A DNA stretch of 64,000 bases from Clostridium brassicae (GTDB lineage Bacteria; Bacillota; Clostridia; Clostridiales; Clostridiaceae). The stretch is taken from NCBI RefSeq assembly GCF_026738875.1, contig NZ_JAPQFJ010000010.1:91780-155779 (forward strand). The letters run 5' to 3'. The number at the start of each line of letters is the position of its first letter. The stretch's first letter is position 1. Shown in pieces: positions 1 through 8,907 of this stretch. Below the pieces are notes generated by a model. That model was not told where the DNA came from. It saw only the letters and a program-made list of their open reading frames with translations, and made no database searches. The translations under genes and the position numbers were made by a program.

Positions 1-1
1 T

Positions 2-958
2 GGAATAATAGTAGCAGGTTTTATATATGTAACTATGTCTTTATTAATAAAGAAAATAGGTGTTGAAAACATTAAGAAATATCTTCCAAATCAAGTAGTT
101 GGACCAATGATAATAGTAATAGGATTAAATTTAATACCAGTAGCTGTTGATATGGCTTCTAACAACTTTTTAATAGCAGCTATAACATTATGTACAGCAT
201 TAACTATAACTTTTAAAGCAAAAGGATTTATAAAACAACTTTCAATTTTAATAGCAGTAGTAGTAGGATATTTAGCAGCATTTAAAGTAGGAATTGTAGA
301 TACAAGTGTGGTTAGTCAAGCTCCAATCTTTGCTATGCCAAACTTTACATTACCAAAATTCGATTTAGGGGCTATAGCAATAATTGCTCCAATAGTACTT
401 GCAGTATTTATGGAACACATAGGAGATATAACTACTAATGGTGAAGTAGTTGGAAAGAATTTTATTGAAGATCCAGGTTTAAATAGAACTTTACTAGGTG
501 ATGGACTTGCGACATTATGTGCCGGATTTATAGGAGGACCTGCAAATACAACTTACGGAGAAAATACAGGAGTACTTGCAATAACTAAAAATTATAATCC
601 ACAAATATTAAGAATAGCGGCAGTATTTGCCATATTACTTGGATTTGTAGCTAAAGTAGGAAGATTACTAAGTACAATTCCAGCACCAGTTATGGGTGGA
701 ATAAGCATAATGCTTTTTAGTATGATATCTTTTATAGGAGTAAAGACTTTAAGTAAAGGAAAAGTAGAATTTAATACAAAAAATTTATTAGTAATAGTTA
801 CTATAATAATAATAGGACTTGGAACAAGTTATGTAGAAAAATTCTTAGGAGTTTCAATTGGAATACCTGTAACTTCAACAGTTAAAATTACAGGATTAAG
901 TCTTGCTGCGATAGTTGGGGTTTTATTAAACGCAGTATTAAATAGAAAAACAGTATAA
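2..958 (+). CDS. uraA: uracil permease, C-terminal part (cut by window edge)
   Basis: Nucleobase-cation symporter-2 family protein that imports uracil through the cytoplasmic membrane. The reading frame is already open at base 2, so the Met at 35 is internal; about 100 N-terminal residues lie outside the window. Visible family features are FMEHIGDITT and the later PANTTYGENTGV stretch, each holding a conserved Glu that in E. coli UraA contacts the base, plus successive hydrophobic helices up to the end. It ends in NRKTV and is followed 2 bases later by a strong terminator. Uracil is inferred from similarity; xanthine-type relatives usually differ around these motifs. Confidence 0.9.
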   Translation, partial: GIIVAGFIYVTMSLLIKKIGVENIKKYLPNQVVGPMIIVIGLNLIPVAVDMASNNFLIAAITLCTALTITFKAKGFIKQLSILIAVVVGYLAAFKVGIVDTSVVSQAPIFAMPNFTLPKFDLGAIAIIAPIVLAVFMEHIGDITTNGEVVGKNFIEDPGLNRTLLGDGLATLCAGFIGGPANTTYGENTGVLAITKNYNPQILRIAAVFAILLGFVAKVGRLLSTIPAPVMGGISIMLFSMISFIGVKTLSKGKVEFNTKNLLVIVTIIIIGLGTSYVEKFLGVSIGIPVTSTVKITGLSLAAIVGVLLNAVLNRKTV

Positions 959-960
959 CA

Positions 961-989
961 AAAAATGTTGCGGTAACGCAACATTTTTT
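961..989 (+). terminator. intrinsic terminator after uraA
   Basis: A 12-bp perfect stem (961-972 with 977-988) closes on a GTAA tetraloop and runs into a T tract. The core TGTTGCG/CGCAACA recurs in the terminator at 44141. Confidence 0.92.
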
Positions 990-1078
990 CTATTTTAAAC
1001 AACTAATAAATTAAAAAATTTGGGTAAAAATAAATTATGATTAAATATGTATAAATAATATTATTTGAGGTGATAAAC

Positions 1079-1339
1079 ATGAAAAAAATAGCTATTGAAG
1101 ATAGTTTAACTAATGTTGAGAGTTATCTTAAAAATGCTGGATACGAAGTAAAGAAAATCGATGAAAAAATGAAAGGTAATCCTGCTTGTTTAAATGAATA
1201 TGATGCTGTAGTATTAAATGATTTAAGCAGAAATATGATGGGGTTTGAGGATGCTGTTACATCTGTTCCAACTATTGATGCTGTGGGGATGACTGCTGAA
1301 CAAGTTAAAAATATTATTGAAAGCACAGCTACAAAGTAG
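1079..1339 (+). CDS. UPF0180 / YkuS family protein
   Basis: An 86-residue soluble protein like Bacillus YkuS: an N-terminal KKIAIEDSLTNVESYL helix, a central DAVVLNDLSRNMMGFED segment and a C-terminal TIDAVGMTAEQV segment, the order and spacing of the UPF0180 family. Function is unknown. I place the start at ATG 1079, six bases after GAGGTG; the in-frame GTG at 1070 overlaps that ribosome site and is unlikely. It is monocistronic, with hairpins on both sides. Confidence 0.8.
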   Translation: MKKIAIEDSLTNVESYLKNAGYEVKKIDEKMKGNPACLNEYDAVVLNDLSRNMMGFEDAVTSVPTIDAVGMTAEQVKNIIESTATK

Positions 1340-1366
1340 AATATAATATCACTAAAATAATTAAAG

Positions 1367-1424
1367 ACAAAGAGTTTCAATAATTTAGGTCTTGATAATT
1401 TTATTAAAACTCTTTGTTTTTTTA
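1367..1424 (+). terminator. terminator after the YkuS-like gene
   Basis: An 11-bp stem (ACAAAGAGTTT at 1367-1377 with AAACTCTTTGT at 1407-1417) with a long loop is followed by seven T residues. It may also slow transcripts arriving from the minus-strand gene at 1484. Confidence 0.7.
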
Positions 1425-1483
1425 TTTTACTCTTTTACAGTTTATTTCTAAAATAAATTGCGGGGAGTGATGCTAGTTATTGC

Positions 1484-2008
1484 TTATTTAGAGGATGTAG
1501 TTTGTGTTACACAGTTCATTCTATTACCTCTACCTTGGCCTTGACCATTACCATTTCCTCTAGGAGCATTTAGTCTACCTTGTCCGCCAATGTTGTTTTC
1601 TGAGTTTTCTTTTATTGATTTTTTATATGATTCTCCTTCTTCTTTTGAAATTGTTCCTTTAGAAACGGCCTCATCAATTGCCTTATTTTTGCTTTCTATC
1701 ATAGCTGATCTTAAATCGTCATGTGTAAGTCCTTTTTCTTCTGCAAAATCGCTTAATGTCTTACCTTGTTCTCTAGCTTTATTAATATCTTCATCAGTAA
1801 CTTTAAGCTTAGATTTAATTACAGAGGTTGCAAAATCATATCCTCTTAATCCTGTTATACGTCTAAGTCCTATGCCACTAGAAATTGGTTTGTTATTATC
1901 TGAATTAGTGTTTTGTGATGGTGTAGTTGTAGTAGTGGCATAAGCAGTTGCTCCTACACCAATTAAAATAGATAAAACTGTACCTGCTAAAATATTTTTT
2001 CTTTTCAT
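1484..2008 (-). CDS. secreted protein with Gly/Gln/Asn-rich tail
   Basis: A 174-residue export candidate. Residues 1-25 form a classical signal peptide (KRK, hydrophobic core, AYA then a Thr run). Residues 50-135 are charged and helical, with SDFAEEKGLTHDDLRSAMIE and DEAVSKGTISKEEGESYKKS, resembling the short helical modules of clostridial secreted proteins of the DUF2680 type. The last 35 residues are low-complexity RGNGNGQGQGRGNR. An AGGAGGT ribosome site precedes the ATG. No catalytic motif is visible; cell-envelope binding is a guess from the tail. Confidence 0.65.
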   Translation of the reverse strand: MKRKNILAGTVLSILIGVGATAYATTTTTPSQNTNSDNNKPISSGIGLRRITGLRGYDFATSVIKSKLKVTDEDINKAREQGKTLSDFAEEKGLTHDDLRSAMIESKNKAIDEAVSKGTISKEEGESYKKSIKENSENNIGGQGRLNAPRGNGNGQGQGRGNRMNCVTQTTSSK

Positions 2009-2260
2009 AATTTTTACCTCCTACATATTCAAAATAAATGATTTGTTATGTTATGTTTTTATGATAAGATATAATTTTGATTAAAGTGTGTTATAATTGT
2101 GATGAATTTGTGAAAAGATTCAGTTATATAAATAATTTAGTATAAAAAATTAGTGATTTTTTTAAAGATAAACTTAATATAAAATTTAATTAAAACAATA
2201 ATCCAAGAAAAATGATATAATGTTTATTAGAGACTATAAAATTATTTAGAAGGTGAATGA

Positions 2261-3124
2261 ATGAATAAGATATCAAGAAATGATTTGTGTTGGTGTGGGA
2301 GTGGAAAGAAATATAAGTATTGCCATATGGATCAAGATAAAAAACTATCAGATTTAGAAGATAAGGGTTTAATAGCTCCTCCAATAGATATAATAAAAAC
2401 ACCAGAGCAAATTGAAGGGATTAGAAAAAGTTGTGAGGTAACAAGAAAAGTTTTAGACATGGTATCTGAAAGGATAAAAGAGGGAATTACAACTGATGAA
2501 ATTAATACTTGGGTTCATGACTATACTTCGGAGTTAGGGGCAGTACCAGCACCATTAAATTATATGGGATACCCTAAAAGTGTTTGCATATCAATAAATG
2601 AAGTTGTTTGCCATGGGATTCCTGATTCTAGAGTTTTAAAGTCAGGGGATATAGTAAATGTTGACGTTACAAGTATTTTAAATGGATATTATGGTGACGC
2701 TAGTAGAATGTTTATAATAGGAGATGCTTCTGAAAAAGCTATAAAATTAGTAGAAACTGCAAGCAAATGTTTATATAAAGGTATCGAACAAGTTAAGCCT
2801 TTTGCTACTGTTGGAGATATTGGCTATGCTATTCAAACTTATGCTGAGGGTAAAGGGTATTCAGTTGTTCGTGAATACGGTGGACATGGAGTTGGAAATG
2901 AATTTCATGAAGAACCTTTTGTAGATCATTGTGGAAATAAAAACACAGGAATGATATTAGTTCCAGGAATGATTTTTACCATTGAACCAATGATAAATGA
3001 AGGCACTTATAAGTGTGAACTTCTTGATGATGGATGGACAGCGGTAACAGCGGATAGAAAGCTTACAGCTCAGTGGGAACATACTATATTAGTTACAGAA
3101 GATGGAGTTGAAATATTAACTTAA
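2261..3124 (+). CDS. map: methionine aminopeptidase, type I, with N-terminal SEC-C motif
   Basis: Removes the initiator Met from nascent proteins. Residues 7-22 hold a SEC-C zinc motif (C10, C12, C21, H22), as in SecA tails and some clostridial MetAPs, which may bring the enzyme to ribosomes or SecA. The catalytic domain follows: EVVCHGIPD with the substrate-binding His, the metal ligands in VNVDVTS and YGDASR, GGHGVGNEFHE, FTIEPMINEG and the final Glu of QWEHTILV. All five metal ligands are present. The start follows GAAGGTG by five bases. A 51-residue basic protein gene follows 37 bases downstream, probably in the same transcript. Confidence 0.93.
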   Translation: MNKISRNDLCWCGSGKKYKYCHMDQDKKLSDLEDKGLIAPPIDIIKTPEQIEGIRKSCEVTRKVLDMVSERIKEGITTDEINTWVHDYTSELGAVPAPLNYMGYPKSVCISINEVVCHGIPDSRVLKSGDIVNVDVTSILNGYYGDASRMFIIGDASEKAIKLVETASKCLYKGIEQVKPFATVGDIGYAIQTYAEGKGYSVVREYGGHGVGNEFHEEPFVDHCGNKNTGMILVPGMIFTIEPMINEGTYKCELLDDGWTAVTADRKLTAQWEHTILVTEDGVEILT

Positions 3125-3161
3125 TAATAGTGATAAAAATTTTATAGAGGGAGTTTTAAGA

Positions 3162-3317
3162 ATGTCACAAAAGAATATTGAAATGATGAAAAAGATAATA
3201 GAGGAAAAGAATAAAAAAAGTGCTAGCCAAAAAGGCGGAGGAAGACCTAGTAAAGTTATGGGATCTTCAAGAAAAGCTATTAGAAGCAATAATGGTGGTG
3301 GACTTTTTGATAAATAA
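3162..3317 (+). CDS. small basic protein, 51 residues
   Basis: An ATG after AGAGGGAG opens a 51-codon frame: MSQKNIEMMKKIIEEKNKKS, then a Lys/Gly/Ser stretch containing KGGGRPSKVMGSSRKAIR and a GGGLFDK end. A charged helix followed by a basic Gly-rich tail suggests nucleic-acid or ribosome contact, which is inference only. It sits between map and a strong terminator, so it is probably co-transcribed with map. I do not recognise a named family. Confidence 0.7.
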   Translation: MSQKNIEMMKKIIEEKNKKSASQKGGGRPSKVMGSSRKAIRSNNGGGLFDK

Positions 3318-3349
3318 AAAAAATTGCGTTATCGCAATTTTTTTTTATT
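3316..3349 (+). terminator. terminator, probably bidirectional
   Basis: AAATTGCG (3321-3328) pairs with CGCAATTT (3333-3340) around a TTAT loop, flanked by A and T runs that extend the stem. It serves the map transcript and, read on the other strand, the mscS-like gene ending at 3348. Confidence 0.85.
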
Positions 3350-4205
3350 AAAACAGTTTAATGTCATCATGTTTTTTAAATTCAATAAGAATATTTTCTA
3401 CAATATCATGTTCTAAATTTCTAAAATTTCTAGATCTACAAATAAATCTTAAAGTTAAAATTATTTTTCCTTCATCAATAGAAGTGTAAACTGTATGAGA
3501 AAGATTTGAGTAATATATAGGATGGGTTTTAGATGCTATTTCTAAAGAATCTTTAGCTTCTATTTCAATGTCTCCCAATTTTTTTTGAGCAATATCCATA
3601 ATTAAACTTTTGGCTTTTTCCCAATTGCTATTATTAGTTAGTACTATATCAAGCTCATTCCATGTATATGGGAATGTATTTGTTTCATTTATTACGTCTG
3701 TTGAAATTAATTTTATATTTGGTATATATACAAGTCTTCCAGTACTTTGACCATAAGTTTTATTAGTTTGAGTGACTTCTATAATTGTGGTATAGAACCA
3801 ATCTATTTCTAAAACATCCCCAGTGCTATCTCCAATATTTATTCTGTCGCCTACATCAAAGGGTTTACGAGAACTTATAATTATCCATCCAAGGAAATTA
3901 GATACTAAGTCTTTAAAAGCAAAGGCTAAACCAGCAGAAAATAAACCTAGAAAAGTGAGAATATCTTTAGATTCATATATCCATACAGGAATTATAATAA
4001 TTATACAAATAACTTTGCTTGTTATAGAAATAACTTTTTTATACTTTATTGTTTTTTTTGATGTTAAATCAATTTTATCTATTAATTTAAATATATTTTT
4101 ATTAATAAAATGAAAAATAATAAATGTGATTAGAGTTATTATTAATTTAACTAAAATTCCCACAGATTTAAATTTTAATGCAAGGTTAAATAAAAAACTA
4201 CTCAC
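3348..4205 (-). CDS. mechanosensitive ion channel, MscS family
   Basis: A 285-residue membrane channel that would open under membrane tension to release solutes during osmotic downshock. Three hydrophobic segments lie in residues 1-95. The third (LGLFSAGLAFAFKDLVSNFLG) has the small-residue packing of the MscS pore helix, and KPFDVGDRINIGDSTGDVLEIDW is the start of the beta domain. The C-terminal alpha/beta region reaches about residue 280. The start codon is GTG, with AAAGGAT about 10 bases upstream. It resembles YkuT-type proteins in length. Confidence 0.9.
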   Translation of the reverse strand: MSSFLFNLALKFKSVGILVKLIITLITFIIFHFINKNIFKLIDKIDLTSKKTIKYKKVISITSKVICIIIIIPVWIYESKDILTFLGLFSAGLAFAFKDLVSNFLGWIIISSRKPFDVGDRINIGDSTGDVLEIDWFYTTIIEVTQTNKTYGQSTGRLVYIPNIKLISTDVINETNTFPYTWNELDIVLTNNSNWEKAKSLIMDIAQKKLGDIEIEAKDSLEIASKTHPIYYSNLSHTVYTSIDEGKIILTLRFICRSRNFRNLEHDIVENILIEFKKHDDIKLF

Positions 4206-4372
4206 TTTTCAATTATCCTTTCTATTTTTTAATCATTTTATGCCAATTCAAGCAATTTCTAAAACATAGATTTTTATATATTATATGCATATTTATTTTA
4301 CTAAAATTAATTTTAGTTTCATAGCACTTTATTCAATAGTTAAGAAAATTTTAATTATTTGCCTCATTAAAT

Positions 4373-4419
4373 AAAAAAGCTACATCTATAAAACAAAAAT
4401 GTAATAGATGTAGCTTTTT
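4373..4419 (-). terminator. terminator after the first MATE gene
   Basis: A 16-17 bp stem (AGCTACATCTAT pairing with ATAGATGTAGCT) with A/T flanks; on the minus strand it ends in a T run. It lies 15 bases beyond the MATE stop codon. Confidence 0.88.
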
Positions 4420-4433
4420 AGTGAAATATAATA

Positions 4434-5795
4434 TTATTCAGAGCACTTTTCTAAGTAATTTAATTCTTTTATATCTTTATATAAGAAATAGCCAGTTATT
4501 AAAGCTGCAGCAATATCTGCAATAGGCTGAGATAGCCAAAGTCCATCGAGCTTTAAAAATTTTGGTAAAATAATTATTATTGGTATTAAAATAATAACTT
4601 GTCTTAAAAAACTTAAAAATATGGATATTTTTGCTTTCCCAATGGCTTGAAAGTAATTAGAGGATACTATCTGATATCCTACAATAGGTAAGACTAATAA
4701 GTCGATTCTAAGACCACGAGATGTTAATTTTATAAGATCCATATCATTTTTACTAAATAAAGATATAAGAAGTTCAGGAAAAAGTTCTACTACTACATAT
4801 CCAATTGAAGCAATAGTAACACCAGATATTATAGCTAATTGCATAGCTTTTTTTACTCTTTTATAGGATTTAGCACCGTAATTATAGCCTAATATTGGTT
4901 GAACTCCTTGATTTATACCAAAAATAGGCATAAAAATAATCATAGATATACTTGATATTATACCCATAGCTGCAACAGCTATATCTCCACCATAAGTATA
5001 TAATCCTTTGTTATATAATACAGTTACTATACTAGCAGCTATTTGCATTGAAAAAGGAGAGAGTCCTATAGAAAATATATCAATGCAAGTTTTAAAATTT
5101 AAGTTTAGACAGGATTTTTTTATTTTTAAAATACTTCCACTGTTTTTATTAGTAAAATAATAAATTACTAAGACTGTATTCACTGTTTCAGATATAACCG
5201 TAGCTATAGCTGCTCCTTGAATGCCCATTTTAAAAACAAAGATAAATATAGGATCTAATACCATGTTTAAAAGGCCACCAACTATCATTGTTCGCATTGC
5301 TGTTCTAGGATTTCCTTCTGAACGTATTATATTATTAATTCCAAAACCTATATTTTGGAATATAGCTCCAGCTAGAATAATTAGAATATATTCTTTGGCG
5401 TAAGGAAGACTTTCTGTACTAGCACCAAAGGTTTTTAGAATTGGATTTATAAATATAATACCTATAACACATACAATACCTGAAATCAATATATCTAGTA
5501 TAACAGCTGTACCTAGAATATTTTCAGCAGCTTTTTTATTGTTTTCTCCTAATTTTATAGAAATAAGAGTGGAGGCACCAATTCCTACAAGCATTCCAAA
5601 AGCCATTATTGTAGTGGAAATTGGAAGAGTTATAGCAAGGCCAGCTAAAGCTGTTTGACCTACGCCTTGTCCAATGAAAATTCTATCCACTATATTATAT
5701 AATGCATTAACCATCATACCTACAATAGCAGGTATAGAGAATTTCCATAGTAATGTTGAGATTTTCGTATTGCCGAGTTCATTTGATTTACTCAT
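4434..5795 (-). CDS. MATE family efflux transporter
   Basis: A 453-residue, roughly 12-helix multidrug/toxin extrusion pump, expected to export drugs or metabolites using a Na+ or H+ gradient. FSIPAIVGMMVNALYNIVDR and FIGQGVGQTALAGLAI are the typical first helix pair, and a second related half begins near SIGLSPFSMQIAAS. I put the start at 5795, just after AAAGGAG; the in-frame ATG at 5813 lies upstream of that ribosome site. The Asn-rich and Tyr features place it in the DinF/NorM superfamily, with substrate unknown. It is transcribed alone. Confidence 0.88.
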   Translation of the reverse strand: MSKSNELGNTKISTLLWKFSIPAIVGMMVNALYNIVDRIFIGQGVGQTALAGLAITLPISTTIMAFGMLVGIGASTLISIKLGENNKKAAENILGTAVILDILISGIVCVIGIIFINPILKTFGASTESLPYAKEYILIILAGAIFQNIGFGINNIIRSEGNPRTAMRTMIVGGLLNMVLDPIFIFVFKMGIQGAAIATVISETVNTVLVIYYFTNKNSGSILKIKKSCLNLNFKTCIDIFSIGLSPFSMQIAASIVTVLYNKGLYTYGGDIAVAAMGIISSISMIIFMPIFGINQGVQPILGYNYGAKSYKRVKKAMQLAIISGVTIASIGYVVVELFPELLISLFSKNDMDLIKLTSRGLRIDLLVLPIVGYQIVSSNYFQAIGKAKISIFLSFLRQVIILIPIIIILPKFLKLDGLWLSQPIADIAAALITGYFLYKDIKELNYLEKCSE

Positions 5796-5892
5796 AAGAA
5801 TTTCTCCTTTCATCTAAAGTTATAGTATAACAAAGCGTTAAACCATAATTATATCATAAATCTTAAAAAAAATCCATTATTGGAAATTGTAT

Positions 5893-5919
5893 CATGTAAG
5901 TTATCTTTATAACTTCATG
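5893..5919. promoter_or_regulatory. small dyad upstream of the first MATE gene
   Basis: AAGTTAT (5898-5904) and ATAACTT (5909-5915) are inverted around CTTT and flanked on both sides by CATG. The dyad lies about 100 bases upstream of the MATE start and could be an operator. There is no other support. Confidence 0.3.
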
Positions 5920-6107
5920 TAAAAGATTAAAAAACATATTTTACATATTAAGGTGAGTAAACAATTCATATAAAATTATCTTTATTAAAATAGAATGGGA
6001 GTTATTAATGATAGTTATGAGATAAATTAAGGTTTGTTATTAGAATAAAATAAATATGAAAGGAAAATATAGTATTATAAAATCGCATAGAAAGGAGTTA
6101 AAAGTAG

Positions 6108-6761
6108 TTGTTTTTTTTAGAAAATATATCTACAAGATTCCCTACTCCATTAATTTCGGCTGCTTCTGTTATAGTTGGGTCATTAATAGGAGCTTCATGT
6201 AGTTGGATTACAACAACTTATGCAACAAGAAAAAATATAGAAACTGAAAATAAAATAGTAGAAGATAATAGAAGGTATGAATATAAAGATAAGATAAATA
6301 AAATATGTGAAAACGTAAATATAATACGATTGGATATATGTAATGCTTTATTTCAGAGTATAAGAACCTTAAAGTATTCAAATGAGGATTATTTAAATAA
6401 GTACCCTATATGTATTAATCCTAATTATTCAAAAGTAGTTGCTTCACTTACTAATAGGTTTGATTTAAAAGAAATGAGTTATATATATCAATTATATGGA
6501 ATCATAGAATCTTTGAATAAACATATTAAGGAATATTATTACTATGATAAAAATAAATATGAATTTATAAGAAAAGATTGTGAGTTGTTTTTAAAAAAAT
6601 TGTATGGAGAAAATTATAATAAGATATTAGATATAGACATTGAAAGGGCAACTTATGAGGAATTATATGATAATAAATTTACTAAAAAGGGCTATAGAGA
6701 TGTATTGAAAAAGCTAGATGAAAATAGGTGCTTTGAAATTTATGAAAAGCATGAACAATAA
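6108..6761 (+). CDS. membrane-anchored protein of unknown function
   Basis: A 217-residue protein with one hydrophobic N-terminal segment (about residues 15-38, ISAASVIVGSLIGASCSWIT), then a charged helical region (residues 45-85) and a Tyr/Lys/Asn-rich soluble part. The topology is a membrane anchor with a cytoplasmic helical domain. The start is TTG, ten bases after AAGGAG, so the true start could differ slightly. I recognise no family. It stands alone between a MATE gene on the other strand and the coat-like genes. Confidence 0.6.
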   Translation: MFFLENISTRFPTPLISAASVIVGSLIGASCSWITTTYATRKNIETENKIVEDNRRYEYKDKINKICENVNIIRLDICNALFQSIRTLKYSNEDYLNKYPICINPNYSKVVASLTNRFDLKEMSYIYQLYGIIESLNKHIKEYYYYDKNKYEFIRKDCELFLKKLYGENYNKILDIDIERATYEELYDNKFTKKGYRDVLKKLDENRCFEIYEKHEQ

Positions 6762-6834
6762 TTTGGAAGAATATAAAACTATATTTTGATACAAAATACT
6801 ATAGAATGATTTCAAGAAATGAGGAGGAGAAAAC

Positions 6835-7017
6835 ATGACACAATTAAATCAATTAGAGTTACAAAATCTAAGACACCTTGTAGGAGGACATCAAACTGTT
6901 GCTGCTAAATTAAATGATTATGCTAATCAATGTCAGGATGCTCAAGTTAAACAGATTTTTCAACAAGCAGCTACATCAGCTCAAAATACAACACAAAAAT
7001 TAATGGGATTTCTATAA
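6835..7017 (+). CDS. spore-coat-like protein, 60 residues
   Basis: A short Gln-rich helical protein (LELQNLRHLVGGHQTVAAKL, then NDYANQCQDAQVKQIFQQAA). NLRHLVGGH followed by a Gln-rich helix resembles small clostridial spore-coat-associated proteins found next to CotF-type genes. A GAGGAG site lies seven bases before the ATG. It is paired with the CotF-like gene 25 bases downstream, so the two products probably act together in the coat. The role is inferred from resemblance and context. Confidence 0.7.
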   Translation: MTQLNQLELQNLRHLVGGHQTVAAKLNDYANQCQDAQVKQIFQQAATSAQNTTQKLMGFL

Positions 7018-7042
7018 AATTAAAATGAAAGAAGGGTAAACT

Positions 7043-7291
7043 ATGCAAGAAAAAGAAATGGTAAATGATATATTGTCAACTGTTAATAGCAGTATTACTG
7101 GATATGGATCTATTATAGCTCAATGTGATAATCCACAATTAAGACAAACAATTCAAACATTAAGAGATGGAGACGAAAAATTCCAATATGATTTATATAA
7201 AATAGCATCTCAAAAAGGTTATTATAAACCAGCAGCACAAGCAACTGAACAAGAAATTCAACAAGTTAAATCACAATTAAGCCAAGGCTAG
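7043..7291 (+). CDS. CotF-family spore coat protein
   Basis: An 82-residue protein matching the CotF layout: an N-terminal helix MVNDILSTVNSSITGYGSII, a second helix with NPQLRQTIQTLRDGDEKFQYDLYK, and the QKGYYKPA segment typical of the family. CotF proteins are structural parts of the spore coat. It follows the 60-residue gene at 6835 closely and ends at a strong terminator, giving a two-gene unit. A mother-cell sigma promoter is expected, but I could not identify one clearly. Confidence 0.8.
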   Translation: MQEKEMVNDILSTVNSSITGYGSIIAQCDNPQLRQTIQTLRDGDEKFQYDLYKIASQKGYYKPAAQATEQEIQQVKSQLSQG

Positions 7292-7301
7292 ATAGTAAAA
7301 G

Positions 7302-7342
7302 AGGCTACTTCTATGTATACATAAAAAAGAAGTAGCCTTTTG
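7302..7342 (+). terminator. terminator after the coat gene pair
   Basis: AGGCTACTTCT (7302-7312) pairs perfectly with AGAAGTAGCCT (7328-7338), followed by TTTTG. Confidence 0.9.
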
Positions 7343-7450
7343 TAATTATTATAAAGGTATATAAACAAGAAATAAAATAAATACTAAAAATTATAAAGAA
7401 AATCATTATAAAAAAATAGGTTATTAATACTTATAGAAAGGATTAAATTT

Positions 7451-7648
7451 ATGAGACACCCTTATATAAAAGAAGGAAATAAAATATATGAATCTAAAGA
7501 AGTAGAAATAGCAAGAGAATGTGAACTTGAAAATGTAATAGATGAGGTTCCTAATGTGACGAAAAAATATAATGCTAAGATAAATAATATACAACATAAA
7601 TATGGTCAAGACAATGAAAGTAAAGAGGTTATTGGGCATTTTGAATAA
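7451..7648 (+). CDS. small hypothetical protein, 65 residues
   Basis: A hydrophilic, mostly charged frame (MRHPYIKEGNKIYESKEVEI...ESKEVIGHFE) with an AAAGGAT ribosome site and its own terminator 13 bases later. No motif or membrane segment is seen. The overlapping minus-strand frame is a Phe/Ile/Tyr-rich shadow of this one. Reality is supported by the tight fit between the ribosome site and the terminator; function is unknown. Confidence 0.55.
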   Translation: MRHPYIKEGNKIYESKEVEIARECELENVIDEVPNVTKKYNAKINNIQHKYGQDNESKEVIGHFE

Positions 7649-7660
7649 AAAACAAATTTT

Positions 7661-7708
7661 AATGTAATAAAGCATACTTGGATTAAACTAAGTATGCTTT
7701 ATTACATT
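7661..7708. terminator. long bidirectional terminator
   Basis: A 19-bp perfect stem (7661-7679 with 7690-7708) separates the 65-residue gene from the convergent dehydrogenase gene. A and T tracts on both sides allow use from either strand. Confidence 0.88.
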
Positions 7709-7751
7709 GAATAATTGATTATATACTATTTATTTTTGGAGGAAAATATAT

Positions 7752-8606
7752 TTAACTACTAGTAATACGTCCCCCATTTACATGTATAATCTGACCGTTA
7801 ATATAAGAGGAATCTTCAGATGCTAAAAAAACATAAGCTCCTGCTAACTCACAAGGTTGACCAGCTCTACCCATAGGAGTATTATGACCAAATTCTGATA
7901 CTTTTTCTTTTGAAAAACTAGAAGGAATAAGTGGAGTCCAAATAGGCCCTGGAGCAACACCATTTACCCTGATTCCGGAGTTAATTAAATTTAAAGACAA
8001 TGAACGAGTAAAAGATACAATTGCCCCTTTAGTAGAAGAATAGTCAATTAAAGTTTCATTTCCTTCATAGGCAGTAATAGAAGTTGTATTTATTATACTG
8101 CCTCCATTTTTCATAAGAGGTACTACTGCTTTGGTTAAATAAAACATTGAAAAAAAATTGGTTTTAAAAGTAATATTAAGTTGTTCAGACGTAATATCCA
8201 TAATGCTATTTTGAGGATATTGTACGCCTGCATTGTTAACTAATATATCTATAGATCCCATTGAGTTTACAGTATCAGTTACTACTTTATTACAAAAAGC
8301 TTCATCGCCTATATCACCAGGAATTAAGACACACTTTCTACCTTTTTCTTCAATAATAGATTTAGTTTCTTCTGCATCACAGTGTTCATTAAAGTAAGAT
8401 ATAACAACGTCTGCTCCTTCAATGGCAAAAGCAATAGCTACTGCTTTACCTATACCACTGTCTCCGCCTGTTATTAAAGCAACTTTATTTAATAATTTAT
8501 TACTGCCTTTATAATTAGTATTACTAAACATAGGTTTAGGATTCATTAAAGCCTCAAGTCCAGGTTGAGTGTCTTGATGTTGAGGCTGAAAATTTTTTGG
8601 GTACAT
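7752..8606 (-). CDS. short-chain dehydrogenase, GS39/YhdF-like
   Basis: A 284-residue NAD(P)-dependent oxidoreductase of the classical SDR family. After a 40-residue extension rich in Pro/Gln (MYPKNFQPQHQDTQPGLEAL) come the Rossmann motif TGGDSGIG, the NNAG motif, the active-site YSSTK and the PGPIWTP loop. The N-terminal extension and overall sequence match Bacillus general stress protein 39 (YdaD/YhdF) relatives, sometimes annotated as glucose or ribitol dehydrogenases. The real substrate is unknown. It stands alone, and an AAGGAGG site precedes the start. Confidence 0.88.
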   Translation of the reverse strand: MYPKNFQPQHQDTQPGLEALMNPKPMFSNTNYKGSNKLLNKVALITGGDSGIGKAVAIAFAIEGADVVISYFNEHCDAEETKSIIEEKGRKCVLIPGDIGDEAFCNKVVTDTVNSMGSIDILVNNAGVQYPQNSIMDITSEQLNITFKTNFFSMFYLTKAVVPLMKNGGSIINTTSITAYEGNETLIDYSSTKGAIVSFTRSLSLNLINSGIRVNGVAPGPIWTPLIPSSFSKEKVSEFGHNTPMGRAGQPCELAGAYVFLASEDSSYINGQIIHVNGGRITSS

Positions 8607-8907
8607 TTTAAAACCTCCTTAAAACAACGTATATTTATTTTGTTTACTTATGTTACTTTTTATTCAATAGAATTATCTTAGGGTATGCCTACGTCATGGG
8701 TTACTGCCATCTTTTGTAAAGTTAAAATAAAAATTCGACATAAAGTGAATAAGTTTATTAATGCCATAATTATAATGTTTATGTAATAGATATATTTAGA
8801 CAAAAATTAAATCTCATTTACATATAAAATAATAATTGGTATAATATAGGATATGTATAAAAATGTAGCATTTAATCTAAAGTAGTTAAAAAGGGGAGAA
8901 TGATATT
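8607..8907. other. divergent intergenic region
   Basis: This lies between divergent genes. Bases 8679-8748 are less AT-rich than their surroundings and include CCTACGTCATGGGTTACTGC, but hold no open frame I can support. The right part carries a TATAAT-like site near 8840 and a GGGGAG ribosome site before 8908. Confidence 0.4.

Noticed and set aside
7424..7675. 83-codon minus-strand frame overlapping the 65-residue gene
   Set aside because: Hydrophobic translation typical of the reverse of Lys/Asn-rich coding DNA; the plus-strand frame has a ribosome site and terminator.
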